Assembly: GCA_014799385.1 (NCBI GenBank)
Contig: JAAVIC010000002.1
Coordinates: 1-64,000 of the forward strand
DNA from: Oscillospiraceae bacterium
GTDB lineage: Bacteria > Bacillota > Clostridia > Oscillospirales > Ruminococcaceae
Reading direction: 5' to 3'
Length of the DNA: 64,000 nucleotides
Shown: positions 8,258 to 16,851 of the stretch, piece by piece
Layout of the letters: the number at the start of each line of letters is the position of its first letter
Position numbering within the stretch: the first letter of the stretch is position 1
Made by a program: the position numbers and the translations under genes
The notes under the pieces: model-generated
Database searches by the model: none
Told to the model about the DNA's origin: nothing
The model's input: the letters and a program-made list of their open reading frames with translations, nothing else

Positions 8258-8659
8258 TCACATTCTTATCTTCTCAAACGTACAACCGATATCATTTCTT
8301 GCTCCGTTAAATTTCGGCCATGCATCAATCTCATCATTCTGTTGTCTGGGAATAATATGAATATGGAAATGGGGAACCGATTGACCTGCGCTTTCATCGC
8401 TGGCATTAAGCAGATTGACCCCGTCATACCCGCATTTTTCAGTTAGATGCAGAGAAACATTTTTTACCGTTTTCATAACGGCATATAATGTGTCAAGTTC
8501 ACAATCCAGAACATTCTTACAATGCTTTTTCGGGATTACCACTATATGACCGTCAACATCTTTGGCAATATCCATAAATGCAATCGTTTCTTCATCCTCA
8601 TAGACTTTCATACTTGGAATATTCCCTGCTACAATTTTACAAAAAATACAATCACACAT
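8258..8659 (-). CDS. HIT family nucleotide hydrolase
   Basis: A 133-aa HinT-like protein. It begins with CIFCKIVAGNIPS and ends with the histidine triad HFHIHIIPR (HxHxHxx). Such proteins hydrolyse nucleoside phosphoramidates or acyl-adenylates. A TTGAAT-17-TAATAT promoter lies directly upstream on the same strand. Confidence 0.92.
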   Translation of the reverse strand: MCDCIFCKIVAGNIPSMKVYEDEETIAFMDIAKDVDGHIVVIPKKHCKNVLDCELDTLYAVMKTVKNVSLHLTEKCGYDGVNLLNASDESAGQSVPHFHIHIIPRQQNDEIDAWPKFNGARNDIGCTFEKIRM

Positions 8660-8694
8660 TTTTTACCTCCAAAAATCTTGATTTGGTGCTCTGA

Positions 8695-8723
8695 ATATTA
8701 TCATTGGCATCCAGCACATTCAA
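8695..8723 (-). promoter_or_regulatory. Sigma-A promoter for the HIT gene
   Basis: On the minus strand, TTGAAT, 17 bases, TAATAT, about 36 bases from the HIT start codon. GGAGG precedes the ATG. Confidence 0.6.
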
Positions 8724-8797
8724 TATGAGTACGGTGAAATTGCCGGAGTTTTATCCCAGCAACCACCATCTTATAAAGGGACATTTATATTTGACGG

Positions 8798-8826
8798 TTG
8801 ACAAATCCACGATTATGTGTTATAAT
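8798..8826 (+). promoter_or_regulatory. Consensus sigma-A promoter for hflX
   Basis: TTGACA, exactly 17 bases, TATAAT, 40 bases before the ATG. This also argues that hflX starts at 8866, because the longer ORF in the track begins upstream of the promoter. Confidence 0.88.
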
Positions 8827-8865
8827 ATATGGGTTACTCACTCCTATTTACGAAAGGAGAATTTT

Positions 8866-10098
8866 ATGGAAGAAAAACAACTCGAAAAAGCAATTTTAGT
8901 TTCCGCCGACATTGGCGAATACGACTGTGAAGCGTCCGTGGACGAGCTTTCTGAGCTTGCCAAGACCGCCGGCGCGGAGGAAATCGCCCGCGTGATTCAA
9001 AAGCGTGACGCTTACGAATCCGCGACCGTAATCGGTGAGGGGAAGCTCACCGAGGTAAAAGAACTCTGCCAAAATCTGGGGGCAACGCTGCTGATTTTCG
9101 ACTGCGAGCTTACCGCCTCGCAAATCCGCAACATAGAGGACGAAACGGAAGTCCGCGTAATCGACCGCACAATGCTGATTCTGGACATCTTCGCCGCCCG
9201 TGCCGTATCGCGCGAGGGTAAGATTCAGGTCGAGCTGGCTCAACTGAAATATCGCCTGCCGCGCCTGATGGGAATCGGCGCGAGTCTGGATAAGCTCGGC
9301 GGCGGAATCGGCACGCGCGGACCGGGTGAAACGCAGCTAGAAACCGACCGTCGCCACATTCGCCGCCGTATTGACAAGCTTTCCGCAGAACTTAAAGAAC
9401 TGGAGGAGCGCCGCGGTTACTCGCGTGAACGCCGCAAAAAGGACAACGTTCAAGTCGGCGCGATTGTCGGCTATACCAATGCGGGGAAATCCACACTGTT
9501 GAATCTGCTGACAGGCGCGGACGTTCTCGCCGAGGACAAGCTGTTCGCAACGCTTGACCCGACTTCCCGCGCGATTGAGCTTCCGGACGGACGCAGCTTG
9601 ACGATTGTTGACACCGTAGGACTTATCCGCCGTCTGCCGCATCACCTTGTGGAGGCGTTCAAGTCCACACTTGAAGAGGCGGCTTGCGCGGACATAATTC
9701 TGCATGTGTGCGACGCTTCCGACCCCGAAGCCGCCGAAAAAGCCGAGGTCACGCTTTCCACACTCGCTGAGCTTGGCGCGGCGGAAATCCCGACCGTGAC
9801 GATTTTCAACAAGTGTGACAAAATTGCCGAGCAAATACCGACAGATGACAAAACCGCAAAAATCAGTGCGCTGAAAGGGGAGGGAATCGAGGAGCTTCTG
9901 GAAAAGATTTCCAAGAATCTTCCGCAAACATCTCGCCGAATGAAGCTGCTGCTGCCGTATGACAAGGCGGGATTAACCGCGCAGATCCGCGTGAACGGCA
10001 AGGTGTTCTCCGAGGAGTACACCGAGCGTGGAATCGCTGTGGACGCGTTGGTCGACATTATGCTAATCAAGCAGATGACAGAATATGAGGAGAGGTAA
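8866..10098 (+). CDS. hflX: GTPase HflX
   Basis: A ribosome-associated GTPase of about 410 aa that splits or rescues stalled ribosomes under stress in characterised relatives. The N-terminal domain contains the HflX glycine-rich loop (GGGIGTRGPGETQLETDRR). The G domain has G1 GYTNAGKST, G3 DTVGLI and G4 NKCD. The start is set at 8866: AAGGAGAATTTT precedes it and a perfect promoter lies just upstream. Confidence 0.96.
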   Translation: MEEKQLEKAILVSADIGEYDCEASVDELSELAKTAGAEEIARVIQKRDAYESATVIGEGKLTEVKELCQNLGATLLIFDCELTASQIRNIEDETEVRVIDRTMLILDIFAARAVSREGKIQVELAQLKYRLPRLMGIGASLDKLGGGIGTRGPGETQLETDRRHIRRRIDKLSAELKELEERRGYSRERRKKDNVQVGAIVGYTNAGKSTLLNLLTGADVLAEDKLFATLDPTSRAIELPDGRSLTIVDTVGLIRRLPHHLVEAFKSTLEEAACADIILHVCDASDPEAAEKAEVTLSTLAELGAAEIPTVTIFNKCDKIAEQIPTDDKTAKISALKGEGIEELLEKISKNLPQTSRRMKLLLPYDKAGLTAQIRVNGKVFSEEYTERGIAVDALVDIMLIKQMTEYEER

Positions 10099-10116
10099 TT
10101 TTACCTCTCTTTTTTC
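10090..10116 (+). terminator. hflX terminator overlapping two stop codons
   Basis: A 9-bp stem GAGAGGTAA/TTACCTCTC with a 2-base gap or small loop, then a T-run. The left arm contains the hflX stop codon and the right arm contains the galK stop codon. Only two bases separate the converging genes. Confidence 0.8.
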
Positions 10117-11363
10117 TCCATCAGCACCTCGCACGCTCCCGTGGGGCGAATCGTAAGCACATGGCAAGTTCCGACACCGAAAGCGCGCTCGGTATTCATT
10201 TTGAACTGTTTGAGCATATCCATCGGAACAAACGCTTGAATTGTTCCTTGAAAGCCCGCGCCGTGAATTTTGCACGCTCCCTTACGATGGAGCGTATTCT
10301 CGGCGAGGATCAGCGCGACTGAAATGCTTTGATTGCGGACGTCCGAGCTATTATACACGTTCTGGAGATATTTGAATGAGCTTTCTCCGCTTTCGCGCGC
10401 GGCGGTCAGAAAATCATCGAAATTCTTATGCTTCAGCGCGTGAACAGCACGTTCCACGCGTTCATTCTCGTTGAAGAAGTGAAGCGCTCTCAGCACCGCG
10501 CGATCTCCCAGCTTGAACCGCAGTCCGCCTATGTTCAGCGTTATGTCTGCAAGAGAAAGTGAGCGAAGAGTTGTACAATCGAAAAATTCCGCGACCATGC
10601 GCATTTCCTTGTCGATCTGCTCAATTTCGGATTGCATATCTTTTTGTTCGGCTTTGGGATCAACTATGCACAGCGCGTGACCGCAAGACGCGAAATCGAA
10701 TGGAATCCCCTCGATAATCGGCGTGTCATCGTCCTTGAAATCAACCGACACGAATCCGCCGACCGAGCAAGCAAGCTGGCTCATCATACCGCATTTTCTG
10801 CCGAAATACGTATTTTCGGCGGTTTGTGCGATTTGCGCGACCTTTACCGGAGAAATTTGTCCGCCATTGTACAAATGTGACAAAATCGTCCCGACAAGCA
10901 CCTCGAATGCCGCCGCGCGGGATAATCCGCCGTTCTCGATAATCGTGGAGGTCGTGTACGCGCGGAATCCGCCGATTTTGTGTCCGCTCTTCTTGAATCC
11001 GCGCACAACACCGCGAATCAAAGCCGCAGCACTGTTTTTTTCGTCCTCGTGGATTTCCAAATCCGAAAGCTCTATTCTGTCTGAGGGAAATCCCTCGGAC
11101 TTTATCTCGATGAAGTCCTCGTCAATCGGTTCGGCGATGGCGATCGTATCCAGATCCACTGACGCGGCAAGCACCTTGCCGTTGTTGTGGTAGGTGTGAT
11201 TTCCGCAAATCTCGGTCTGTCCCGGCGCTCTGAAAAAACGGTGTTCGCCTAACGTACCGAAATGCTCCGCGAAGCCGACCTCGGCGGCGCGATAGCGTTG
11301 AATTTGCCGTTCAAGCTGCTCTGCGGGGTAAATAATGTTTAAGTCGCGTACAATAGGCTTCAT
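10101..11363 (-). CDS. galK: Galactokinase (GHMP family)
   Basis: Phosphorylates galactose to galactose 1-phosphate (Leloir pathway). The signatures are the substrate-binding phrase APGQTEICGNHTYHNNGKVLA, the GHMP ATP-loop region (GGLSRAAAFEVLVG, a variant of GGGLSSSA) and GACKIHGAGFQGTIQAF near the C-terminus. The start at 11363 is preferred to the track start because AAGGAGGATTCC precedes it, giving about 420 aa. No galT or galE is adjacent. A structured leader element sits directly upstream. Confidence 0.88.
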   Translation of the reverse strand: MKPIVRDLNIIYPAEQLERQIQRYRAAEVGFAEHFGTLGEHRFFRAPGQTEICGNHTYHNNGKVLAASVDLDTIAIAEPIDEDFIEIKSEGFPSDRIELSDLEIHEDEKNSAAALIRGVVRGFKKSGHKIGGFRAYTTSTIIENGGLSRAAAFEVLVGTILSHLYNGGQISPVKVAQIAQTAENTYFGRKCGMMSQLACSVGGFVSVDFKDDDTPIIEGIPFDFASCGHALCIVDPKAEQKDMQSEIEQIDKEMRMVAEFFDCTTLRSLSLADITLNIGGLRFKLGDRAVLRALHFFNENERVERAVHALKHKNFDDFLTAARESGESSFKYLQNVYNSSDVRNQSISVALILAENTLHRKGACKIHGAGFQGTIQAFVPMDMLKQFKMNTERAFGVGTCHVLTIRPTGACEVLMEKKER

Positions 11364-11369
11364 GGAATC

Positions 11370-11597
11370 CTCCTTATTTGAATAAAAATCCAAAATTTCC
11401 GAATGTTTAGGCTCCGTTCGCTGCGCTCACTCCGCCAACATTCGGAAACCGCTCAAAATTCGCTTGCGCGAATTTTGAGTCTTTTTGGATTTTACGATAC
11501 ACCGTGAGGTTGTCGAAATTTCGGAATGCTTAACCTCCACTGCACTTTCGCAATTTGCACGAATCACCAAAAACCTTCTTTGAATCAAAATGTGCTA
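11370..11597 (-). repeat. Leader element upstream of galK (hairpin order reversed)
   Basis: Read in the galK direction: outer stem AAAATCCAAAA/TTTTGGATTTT closes hairpin CTCAAAATTCGC/GCGAATTTTGAG and then hairpin CCGAATGTT/AACATTCGG. It is followed by ATTCAAATAAGGAGG and the ATG. Upstream, at 11520-11597, is the 5' start of the common element (GGTGATTCGTGCAAATTGCG). The same layout precedes accA, so I treat the two as a subtype. Confidence 0.75.
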
Positions 11598-11643
11598 TAT
11601 CCGCACTCCGAAAACGTTTAATGTTTTTGGATATTTTGGTTCA

Positions 11644-12786
11644 CTAATCCTTTTCGGTATAGAACATATGCTTTTCCTTTTCCTTATGTGCGGAAACGCT
11701 CAGCACCAATCCCATACACGCGTGCATCATCAGCATAGCCGTGCCTCCCGTGCTGATAAACGGCAGTGGGATACCGATTACGGGAACTACCGAAAGAACC
11801 ATTCCTATATTTATCACGCAGTGAAAGAACAGCAACGCGAACACGCCCGTGCAAATCATCTTGCCGAGCTTATCCTGCGCGCCCGAAGCGTCCGACAGAA
11901 TCTTCAGACACAGAACCATCAGCACCAATACAACCGCCATACAGCCGATAAATCCCATTGTCATACCGATATACGAAAACACGTAATCGTTGTTTATCTC
12001 AAACGTCCAGTGGTAGTTGTCCGTGTTGGTAAAGCCCAGACCTTTGAGCTGTCCCGAGCCAAGACAAATCGTTCCGTTATATTGCTGCATATAGGCGTCG
12101 AGAATCTCCTGTTCCTGCATTTCCTTGTCGAACAGTATTAAAATGCGCTTGCGGTGGTGATCCTGCATTATGAAATTCCACGCAACGTATAAAATCGGCG
12201 GAACACACGCAATCCCCGCAACGATGTATTTCCACGAAATCCCCGCTGAGAACAGCATTACCACGAAGATGAACACAAATACCAATCCCGAACCTGCATC
12301 ACCCTGTATCATAATCAGCCCGGCAGGGAACAGTCCATGCGCGAGCAGCGGCAGCAGATGCTTCGGGGAGTTTATCTTGTCGCCGATCTTGTGGATATGC
12401 GTGGCGAGCGTGATGATGAACACGAATTTCAGGATTTCGGATGGTTGAATGGAGAGCGGTCCGATTTCCAGCCATGCAAGGTCATCGTCGCGCCGTACAC
12501 CAAGCGGCGTCCATACAAGCAGTTGTAAAATCAACGCAATCGGCGCGATAACAAACCAACATTTCGAGATGAACTTGTAGTCGATAAGGCTTATTACTCC
12601 CGCCGCGCAAATTCCGAGAATCGCCGCCGCAAGCTGAACCTTCACCGCGTGCTCGTCAACGAACCCGGGCTTTACCATTGAATTTACGAGAAATATGTCG
12701 AACACCGTCAATCCAATACAAATCACCGGAATCACCTTATCCATATGCTTAAGGTGATTTCCGAAGAATTTCAGAACTCTTTTCAT
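11644..12786 (-). CDS. rodA: Rod shape-determining protein RodA (SEDS glycosyltransferase)
   Basis: A 380-aa polytopic membrane protein with about ten hydrophobic segments. SEDS-family marks are GDAGSGLVFVFIF, the conserved LKGLGFTNTDNYHW-type extracellular loop and PFISTGGTAMLMM near the C-terminus. It polymerises lipid II glycan with a class B PBP during elongation. FtsW or SpoVE is possible, but the short length and STGGT favour RodA. It has its own promoter and a structured 5' leader. Confidence 0.85.
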   Translation of the reverse strand: MKRVLKFFGNHLKHMDKVIPVICIGLTVFDIFLVNSMVKPGFVDEHAVKVQLAAAILGICAAGVISLIDYKFISKCWFVIAPIALILQLLVWTPLGVRRDDDLAWLEIGPLSIQPSEILKFVFIITLATHIHKIGDKINSPKHLLPLLAHGLFPAGLIMIQGDAGSGLVFVFIFVVMLFSAGISWKYIVAGIACVPPILYVAWNFIMQDHHRKRILILFDKEMQEQEILDAYMQQYNGTICLGSGQLKGLGFTNTDNYHWTFEINNDYVFSYIGMTMGFIGCMAVVLVLMVLCLKILSDASGAQDKLGKMICTGVFALLFFHCVINIGMVLSVVPVIGIPLPFISTGGTAMLMMHACMGLVLSVSAHKEKEKHMFYTEKD

Positions 12787-12822
12787 TTTTCTCCTATATG
12801 ACGAAAAATTATCAATCGTTTA

Positions 12823-12886
12823 GTGCGGAATATTGCGCGTTTCCCGTGCCGATAGCATGGAACCCGCAGATAATAAACTTCCGCAC
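12823..12886 (-). other. Closed-stem leader of rodA
   Basis: GTGCGGAA and TTCCGCAC form an 8-bp stem enclosing about 48 bases. It lies between the rodA promoter and its start codon, so it would be at the 5' end of the mRNA. No riboswitch class was recognised. Confidence 0.4.
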
Positions 12887-12890
12887 TTCT

Positions 12891-12919
12891 ATTATATACC
12901 ATTTTTTTACCTTTTTCAA
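12891..12919 (-). promoter_or_regulatory. Sigma-A promoter for rodA
   Basis: Minus-strand TTGAAA, 17 bases, TATAAT, about 105 bases upstream of the rodA start. Confidence 0.75.
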
Positions 12920-12967
12920 TACTATTTCGGTGAAATATCGCCGATTTTGAAATTTCGCCAAAACGAC

Positions 12968-13006
12968 CAAAAAGCCGAAGATTAATGTAAAAATCTTCGG
13001 CTATTT
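12968..13006 (-). terminator. Terminator of the PAS-GGDEF-EAL gene
   Basis: An 11-bp stem AGCCGAAGATT/AATCTTCGGCT, followed on the minus strand by CTTTTTGG. It lies about 50 bases after the minus-strand stop codon. Confidence 0.75.
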
Positions 13007-13051
13007 TGATTACAAATTATTCGTTGGTAATTTGCATACGGACGGTTGATT

Positions 13052-15586
13052 TTACTTGCGAACCGCCTTCACCATTTTTTTGAGGAACTCCGTTGAATGG
13101 AGCGGTCTTCCGTTTATAATTCCCTGAACCGCATCCGCGCCGAAATTATGCGCGCGTTCCTGAGCTTCGGGGGTGTCCACGCCCTTGACTGTCACATCAA
13201 TGCCCTTGTCATGGGAGCGATTGATAAGGCTCTTTACGAATGCTGCAGTGATTACATCGTCCGAAAGCCGCCGCGAACGCATCTTTATCGCGGTTATGTA
13301 CGGATTATCTTGTAATGCGGATGTGAAGAAGTTTCCCCCGCGGTCATCGGCGGTTATACCCATTCCCATATCGTTGATTTGCTTCAGGGTTTTCGCGGAA
13401 AGCCCCATCGTGCCATCGCTCTCTTGGATCAGTATGGTAAGCGCATCGGGCGGCAATGAGTATTCCAACACCGCGTTGCGTAGAATCAACATACTTTCAT
13501 TATCGTTCAGCGTATACTCCGGGAATGAAAATTCTACGCGGAAGTCCGGAAGTCCCGACTCACGAATCATCGTACAGAAATTGCAAATCTTATCCGCCAC
13601 AAAACGAAACAGATTTATAGATTTGTCAAGCTGCTGAATTATAGGCTGGAATCGTTCGCGCGAGATGATAATATCACCGTTTGTCCAGTAAAGGTGCGCC
13701 TCGCACGAATAAAGCTCGCCGGTTTCGGCATCGGTTATCGGGGTATAGAGAATGTAGAATCCCTTGAATCCGTTCTCGGCGGATTCGGCAATCAGCTTAC
13801 GGACGCGCTGATTGTCATTCAGACGCTCCTCCAGACCCTCCGAGTAGCACACCGCGTCATGGAGCTTTCTGTCCTTGGCAAGACGCAGAGTCCGTGTTGC
13901 CACGCGAACGCAGTCTGCGATGTCATCGGCATTTTCGGGGAACATTCCTATGCCGGCATAGATGTCCAGTCTGTTTTCGCTGTCGTTCAAGAACCACGGG
14001 GACTTGAATTTCGCAAGTATCGTCTGTGTGAAGCTCATAGCCTCATCACGCGAGAAGTCCTCAATCAGCACAAACAGTACGTCATTGGAAAAACGGTAAA
14101 CTTTTTTCGGAGCTTCGGTTGGGATTGCGCCGATGTATTCCGCGATGCTTTTCACAATATCGTCCGCGTACTGAGTAGAATGAATCTCCGTTAAGTGTTT
14201 GAGATTCGCGATTTCTATGGAGATTACGGCACCCGAATTTCCCTCGGTTATTTCGTCGCGGAAATCCCGCTCGAAAGCGCTTCTGTTCGGAATCCCCGTG
14301 GTGGTATTGTAATAAGCCAGCCGCATAAGGCTCTCCTGAGACGCGGCAAGCTGATTTTCCACAAAGGAGCGGTAAATCACCGTACTGATGATCTGCGTAA
14401 TGGTGCGTATCACCTTACGGTCGCGGTTTGTCCAGAGGCGGTCGGATTTGGGCGAAATGAACACGATAACCCCTTGCGATGTGCCGTTTTCGTAAATCCT
14501 TGACATTGCGAAGCTCCTGTTTCCCGTTCCGCAAACCTCGCTTTCGGGCAGGCACAGCACGGAATTGTTATTAAGCTCGCGGTCAATCTTGGGGATTGCG
14601 GCAGACTTCACCTGAGATGGCATAATACTGCCGTTTTTATCCCACCGATATATGGTGACCGGGTCTGTGGTATCAAGGCAGAACAGAATGTCATCAAGAT
14701 CAAAGTATTCCTTAATCAGCGGAATTACGCACCCGAATGAACTTTCGGTATCCTTGCTCTGCAAAATCATCGAATAGATGTTGTTGATAAGTATCTGATC
14801 CTCGAAATTCTGCCCGAGCAGCTTGTTTGCTTTCTGAGAGTTCTCCATCTCCTCGCTGATAACGAGGTAACTGTTCGCCATTCCCGATACGGTCTGAACC
14901 ATTACATCAAGCAGCGGCGCGGAATTATTGATGTTGTCGGGACTATCGCCGGCGATGATCCATGACGCAACGTTCTGATGCTTGATTCTGATATCCTTTT
15001 TACGTTGATAGTTCATCTTATTGATGTTGATTTCCGAATCCTGACCCTCTGCGGCGGCGATAAGCTGCCCGTCAGAGCCGACAATTATCGAATACAACCC
15101 GTCAATATGCGCAAACGGCTCTTGAATGTGCTCCAGATACTCTGCGCCGAGGATATCCAAAAGCCTGGGCGGATGTTCTACGGAATCCACAGTTGCTCTA
15201 ACGTGCTTGCGGTAGCCGAGCATAACGGAATCTTCGGCGTCGCCCGAGAAATACTGCGTCACATCGAACATCATTCCCGAAATCGCCGCAACGGAACCGT
15301 CCGCGCGGGTTTCCGGCGCGGCGGATACGTAGAACCACTTGTAAGTGCCGTTTACCATCAGGCGTGCGTGCGCCTTGAACTTGTCTTGTCTGTCATTGAT
15401 AACCTCGCCGATTACCTCGCAAAACGGGCTGTAGTCATCGGGATAGATGATTTCTCCCAAGGTTACCGTGTCCATATCGCAGAACGGATTATCTCCGCAC
15501 AGAAACTCAATCGGAAAATCCGGTCTGTATTTCATTCGGAACGAAATAAATTCACTGTTGTTGATTGCTGTTTCAAGTCTAGTCAT
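13052..15586 (-). CDS. PAS-GAF-GGDEF-EAL protein with degenerate catalytic sites
   Basis: An 844-aa cytoplasmic protein. It has a PAS-like segment at about residues 20-115, a GAF-like segment at about 255-400, a GGDEF-type fold at about 415-565 (begins LAYYNTTTGIPNRSAFERDF) and an EAL-type fold at about 580-835. The GGDEF signature is replaced by RFSNDVLF. The EAL signature reads CEAH, the DDFGTG-type loop reads ADDRGG, and the late QG-x-x-x-x-x-P motif (VQGIINGRP) is kept. Loss of these residues predicts no diguanylate cyclase or phosphodiesterase activity. It may act as a c-di-GMP-independent sensor or scaffold. A long (about 165 nt) untranslated leader follows its promoter. Confidence 0.82.
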   Translation of the reverse strand: MTRLETAINNSEFISFRMKYRPDFPIEFLCGDNPFCDMDTVTLGEIIYPDDYSPFCEVIGEVINDRQDKFKAHARLMVNGTYKWFYVSAAPETRADGSVAAISGMMFDVTQYFSGDAEDSVMLGYRKHVRATVDSVEHPPRLLDILGAEYLEHIQEPFAHIDGLYSIIVGSDGQLIAAAEGQDSEININKMNYQRKKDIRIKHQNVASWIIAGDSPDNINNSAPLLDVMVQTVSGMANSYLVISEEMENSQKANKLLGQNFEDQILINNIYSMILQSKDTESSFGCVIPLIKEYFDLDDILFCLDTTDPVTIYRWDKNGSIMPSQVKSAAIPKIDRELNNNSVLCLPESEVCGTGNRSFAMSRIYENGTSQGVIVFISPKSDRLWTNRDRKVIRTITQIISTVIYRSFVENQLAASQESLMRLAYYNTTTGIPNRSAFERDFRDEITEGNSGAVISIEIANLKHLTEIHSTQYADDIVKSIAEYIGAIPTEAPKKVYRFSNDVLFVLIEDFSRDEAMSFTQTILAKFKSPWFLNDSENRLDIYAGIGMFPENADDIADCVRVATRTLRLAKDRKLHDAVCYSEGLEERLNDNQRVRKLIAESAENGFKGFYILYTPITDAETGELYSCEAHLYWTNGDIIISRERFQPIIQQLDKSINLFRFVADKICNFCTMIRESGLPDFRVEFSFPEYTLNDNESMLILRNAVLEYSLPPDALTILIQESDGTMGLSAKTLKQINDMGMGITADDRGGNFFTSALQDNPYITAIKMRSRRLSDDVITAAFVKSLINRSHDKGIDVTVKGVDTPEAQERAHNFGADAVQGIINGRPLHSTEFLKKMVKAVRK

Positions 15587-15753
15587 TTGATCACCGGCTT
15601 TTATATGTCGTTCATCTTTGCGACGGAAATCAACGCTTTAATTTGCAAAAGCAACGAGAACGCTTCAATCCGTGCAAATTGTTACCCGTTAATTGTATTT
15701 TCAACAGATGTAAAAAATGCGGAATTACACACTTTTACTTATCTGCTATATAC

Positions 15754-15782
15754 ATTATAACACAAAATTTTCAACAATGCAA
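15754..15782 (-). promoter_or_regulatory. Sigma-A promoter for the PAS-GGDEF-EAL gene
   Basis: Minus-strand TTGCAT, 17 bases, TATAAT. The ~165-base leader between this site and the start codon shows no riboswitch I recognise, in particular no c-di-GMP-I signature. Confidence 0.65.
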
Positions 15783-15857
15783 GCGGTTTTTTGTGATTTT
15801 TTTAAAATTTTCATATTTTTTTCAAAATAAGGGAGAATTTGACAAAGACAATATAAA

Positions 15858-15898
15858 CCTTGCGGTTCACTCTGCTTGTGGCAAGGTGAACCGCGAGG
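15858..15898 (-). terminator. Hairpin after the hydrolase gene
   Basis: A 13-bp arm pair CCTTGCGGTTCAC/GTGAACCGCGAGG with one mismatch. On the minus strand it is followed by a T-rich stretch (TTTATATTGTCTTTG). Confidence 0.6.
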
Positions 15899-15944
15899 CT
15901 AGAGCGTTAAATTATCATATTCGAGTGGTGAGTTAGTCGCTCAC

Positions 15945-16841
15945 TCATAATGTTCGGTCAAAAAAGTCCAGGATTCGCTGTTTGCTGTCTGAAATGCACT
16001 CACGGCATTCTTGCGGGTGGTCGGACCACGCTTTCATCATTTTTTGCAGCTTTTTTGCTCTCTTGCCGTCAACAAGCATATCTCCACCCATATTATGGCA
16101 GCCCTTTTCATAAATGCGGCTTTCCACGATGTGGGCATATCCGCAGGTTTTCAGTCTGTTTTCTATGCGGATTGCCGCAACGTCCGACGGCCAGCAGTCA
16201 TCATTTGCGGAAGCCAAAAGCAGCACGTCGGCGTTCATATTTTCAACCGCGATAGCCGATTGTTCGGTTACGGGATTGTTGTCATAGGCAAACCGCAGCA
16301 TTCTGCTCAATCCGTATTTCTTATCCCTTACACATCGTATAAGTAGCTTGGGCAAGCCGGTATTCAACAGTTCCCATTGAGAAAACGGCAGCGCCTCGCC
16401 GTGCCAGGTATACGAGGATTTTCCCGTTCTCTTGAAGGACGATGTCGTACCCTCCATCACATAATCAAACGGAGAAGCCAACGCGATTGTTGAAATTTCA
16501 GGAATTTTTGACGCGCACGCAAGAGTATATAAAGCCCCTTGAGAAATGCCCGTCATTCCTATTTTGAGGTTGGGGTTGCCCGAGCATTGCTTCAGCCGGT
16601 GAATTGCCTTTTCAACATAGTCCAAGGGAATCTCGCTGACAACATTTCCCAATCCGCTCCATAAATAATATCCAAGAAATAACACACTGTAACCCGCGTC
16701 GACAAGAAATTGACCGCTGGCTATTACGCGCTCTTTTTCCGCACCGCTGCCGCCTACGCGTATAATTACCGCATTTTGTTTTCTGCTTCCTTGATGAAAG
16801 CAGGCGGCGAAACCATCTTTTTCAACCGTAAACTCCTGCAT
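15945..16841 (-). CDS. Alpha/beta hydrolase, acyl-CoA thioesterase (BAAT C-terminal) type
   Basis: A 298-aa hydrolase fold. The nucleophile elbow is GMTGISQGALYTLA (GxSxG). Candidate acid and histidine lie in LLASANDDCWPSD and CHNMGG. The order matches BAAT/acyl-CoA thioester hydrolase C-terminal domains, without the N-terminal domain of the animal enzymes. The start follows GAGGGG by a few bases and is 10 bases past the fumarase gene, so the two are likely co-transcribed. Substrate unknown. Confidence 0.72.
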   Translation of the reverse strand: MQEFTVEKDGFAACFHQGSRKQNAVIIRVGGSGAEKERVIASGQFLVDAGYSVLFLGYYLWSGLGNVVSEIPLDYVEKAIHRLKQCSGNPNLKIGMTGISQGALYTLACASKIPEISTIALASPFDYVMEGTTSSFKRTGKSSYTWHGEALPFSQWELLNTGLPKLLIRCVRDKKYGLSRMLRFAYDNNPVTEQSAIAVENMNADVLLLASANDDCWPSDVAAIRIENRLKTCGYAHIVESRIYEKGCHNMGGDMLVDGKRAKKLQKMMKAWSDHPQECRECISDSKQRILDFFDRTL

Positions 16842-16851
16842 TTTGTACCCC

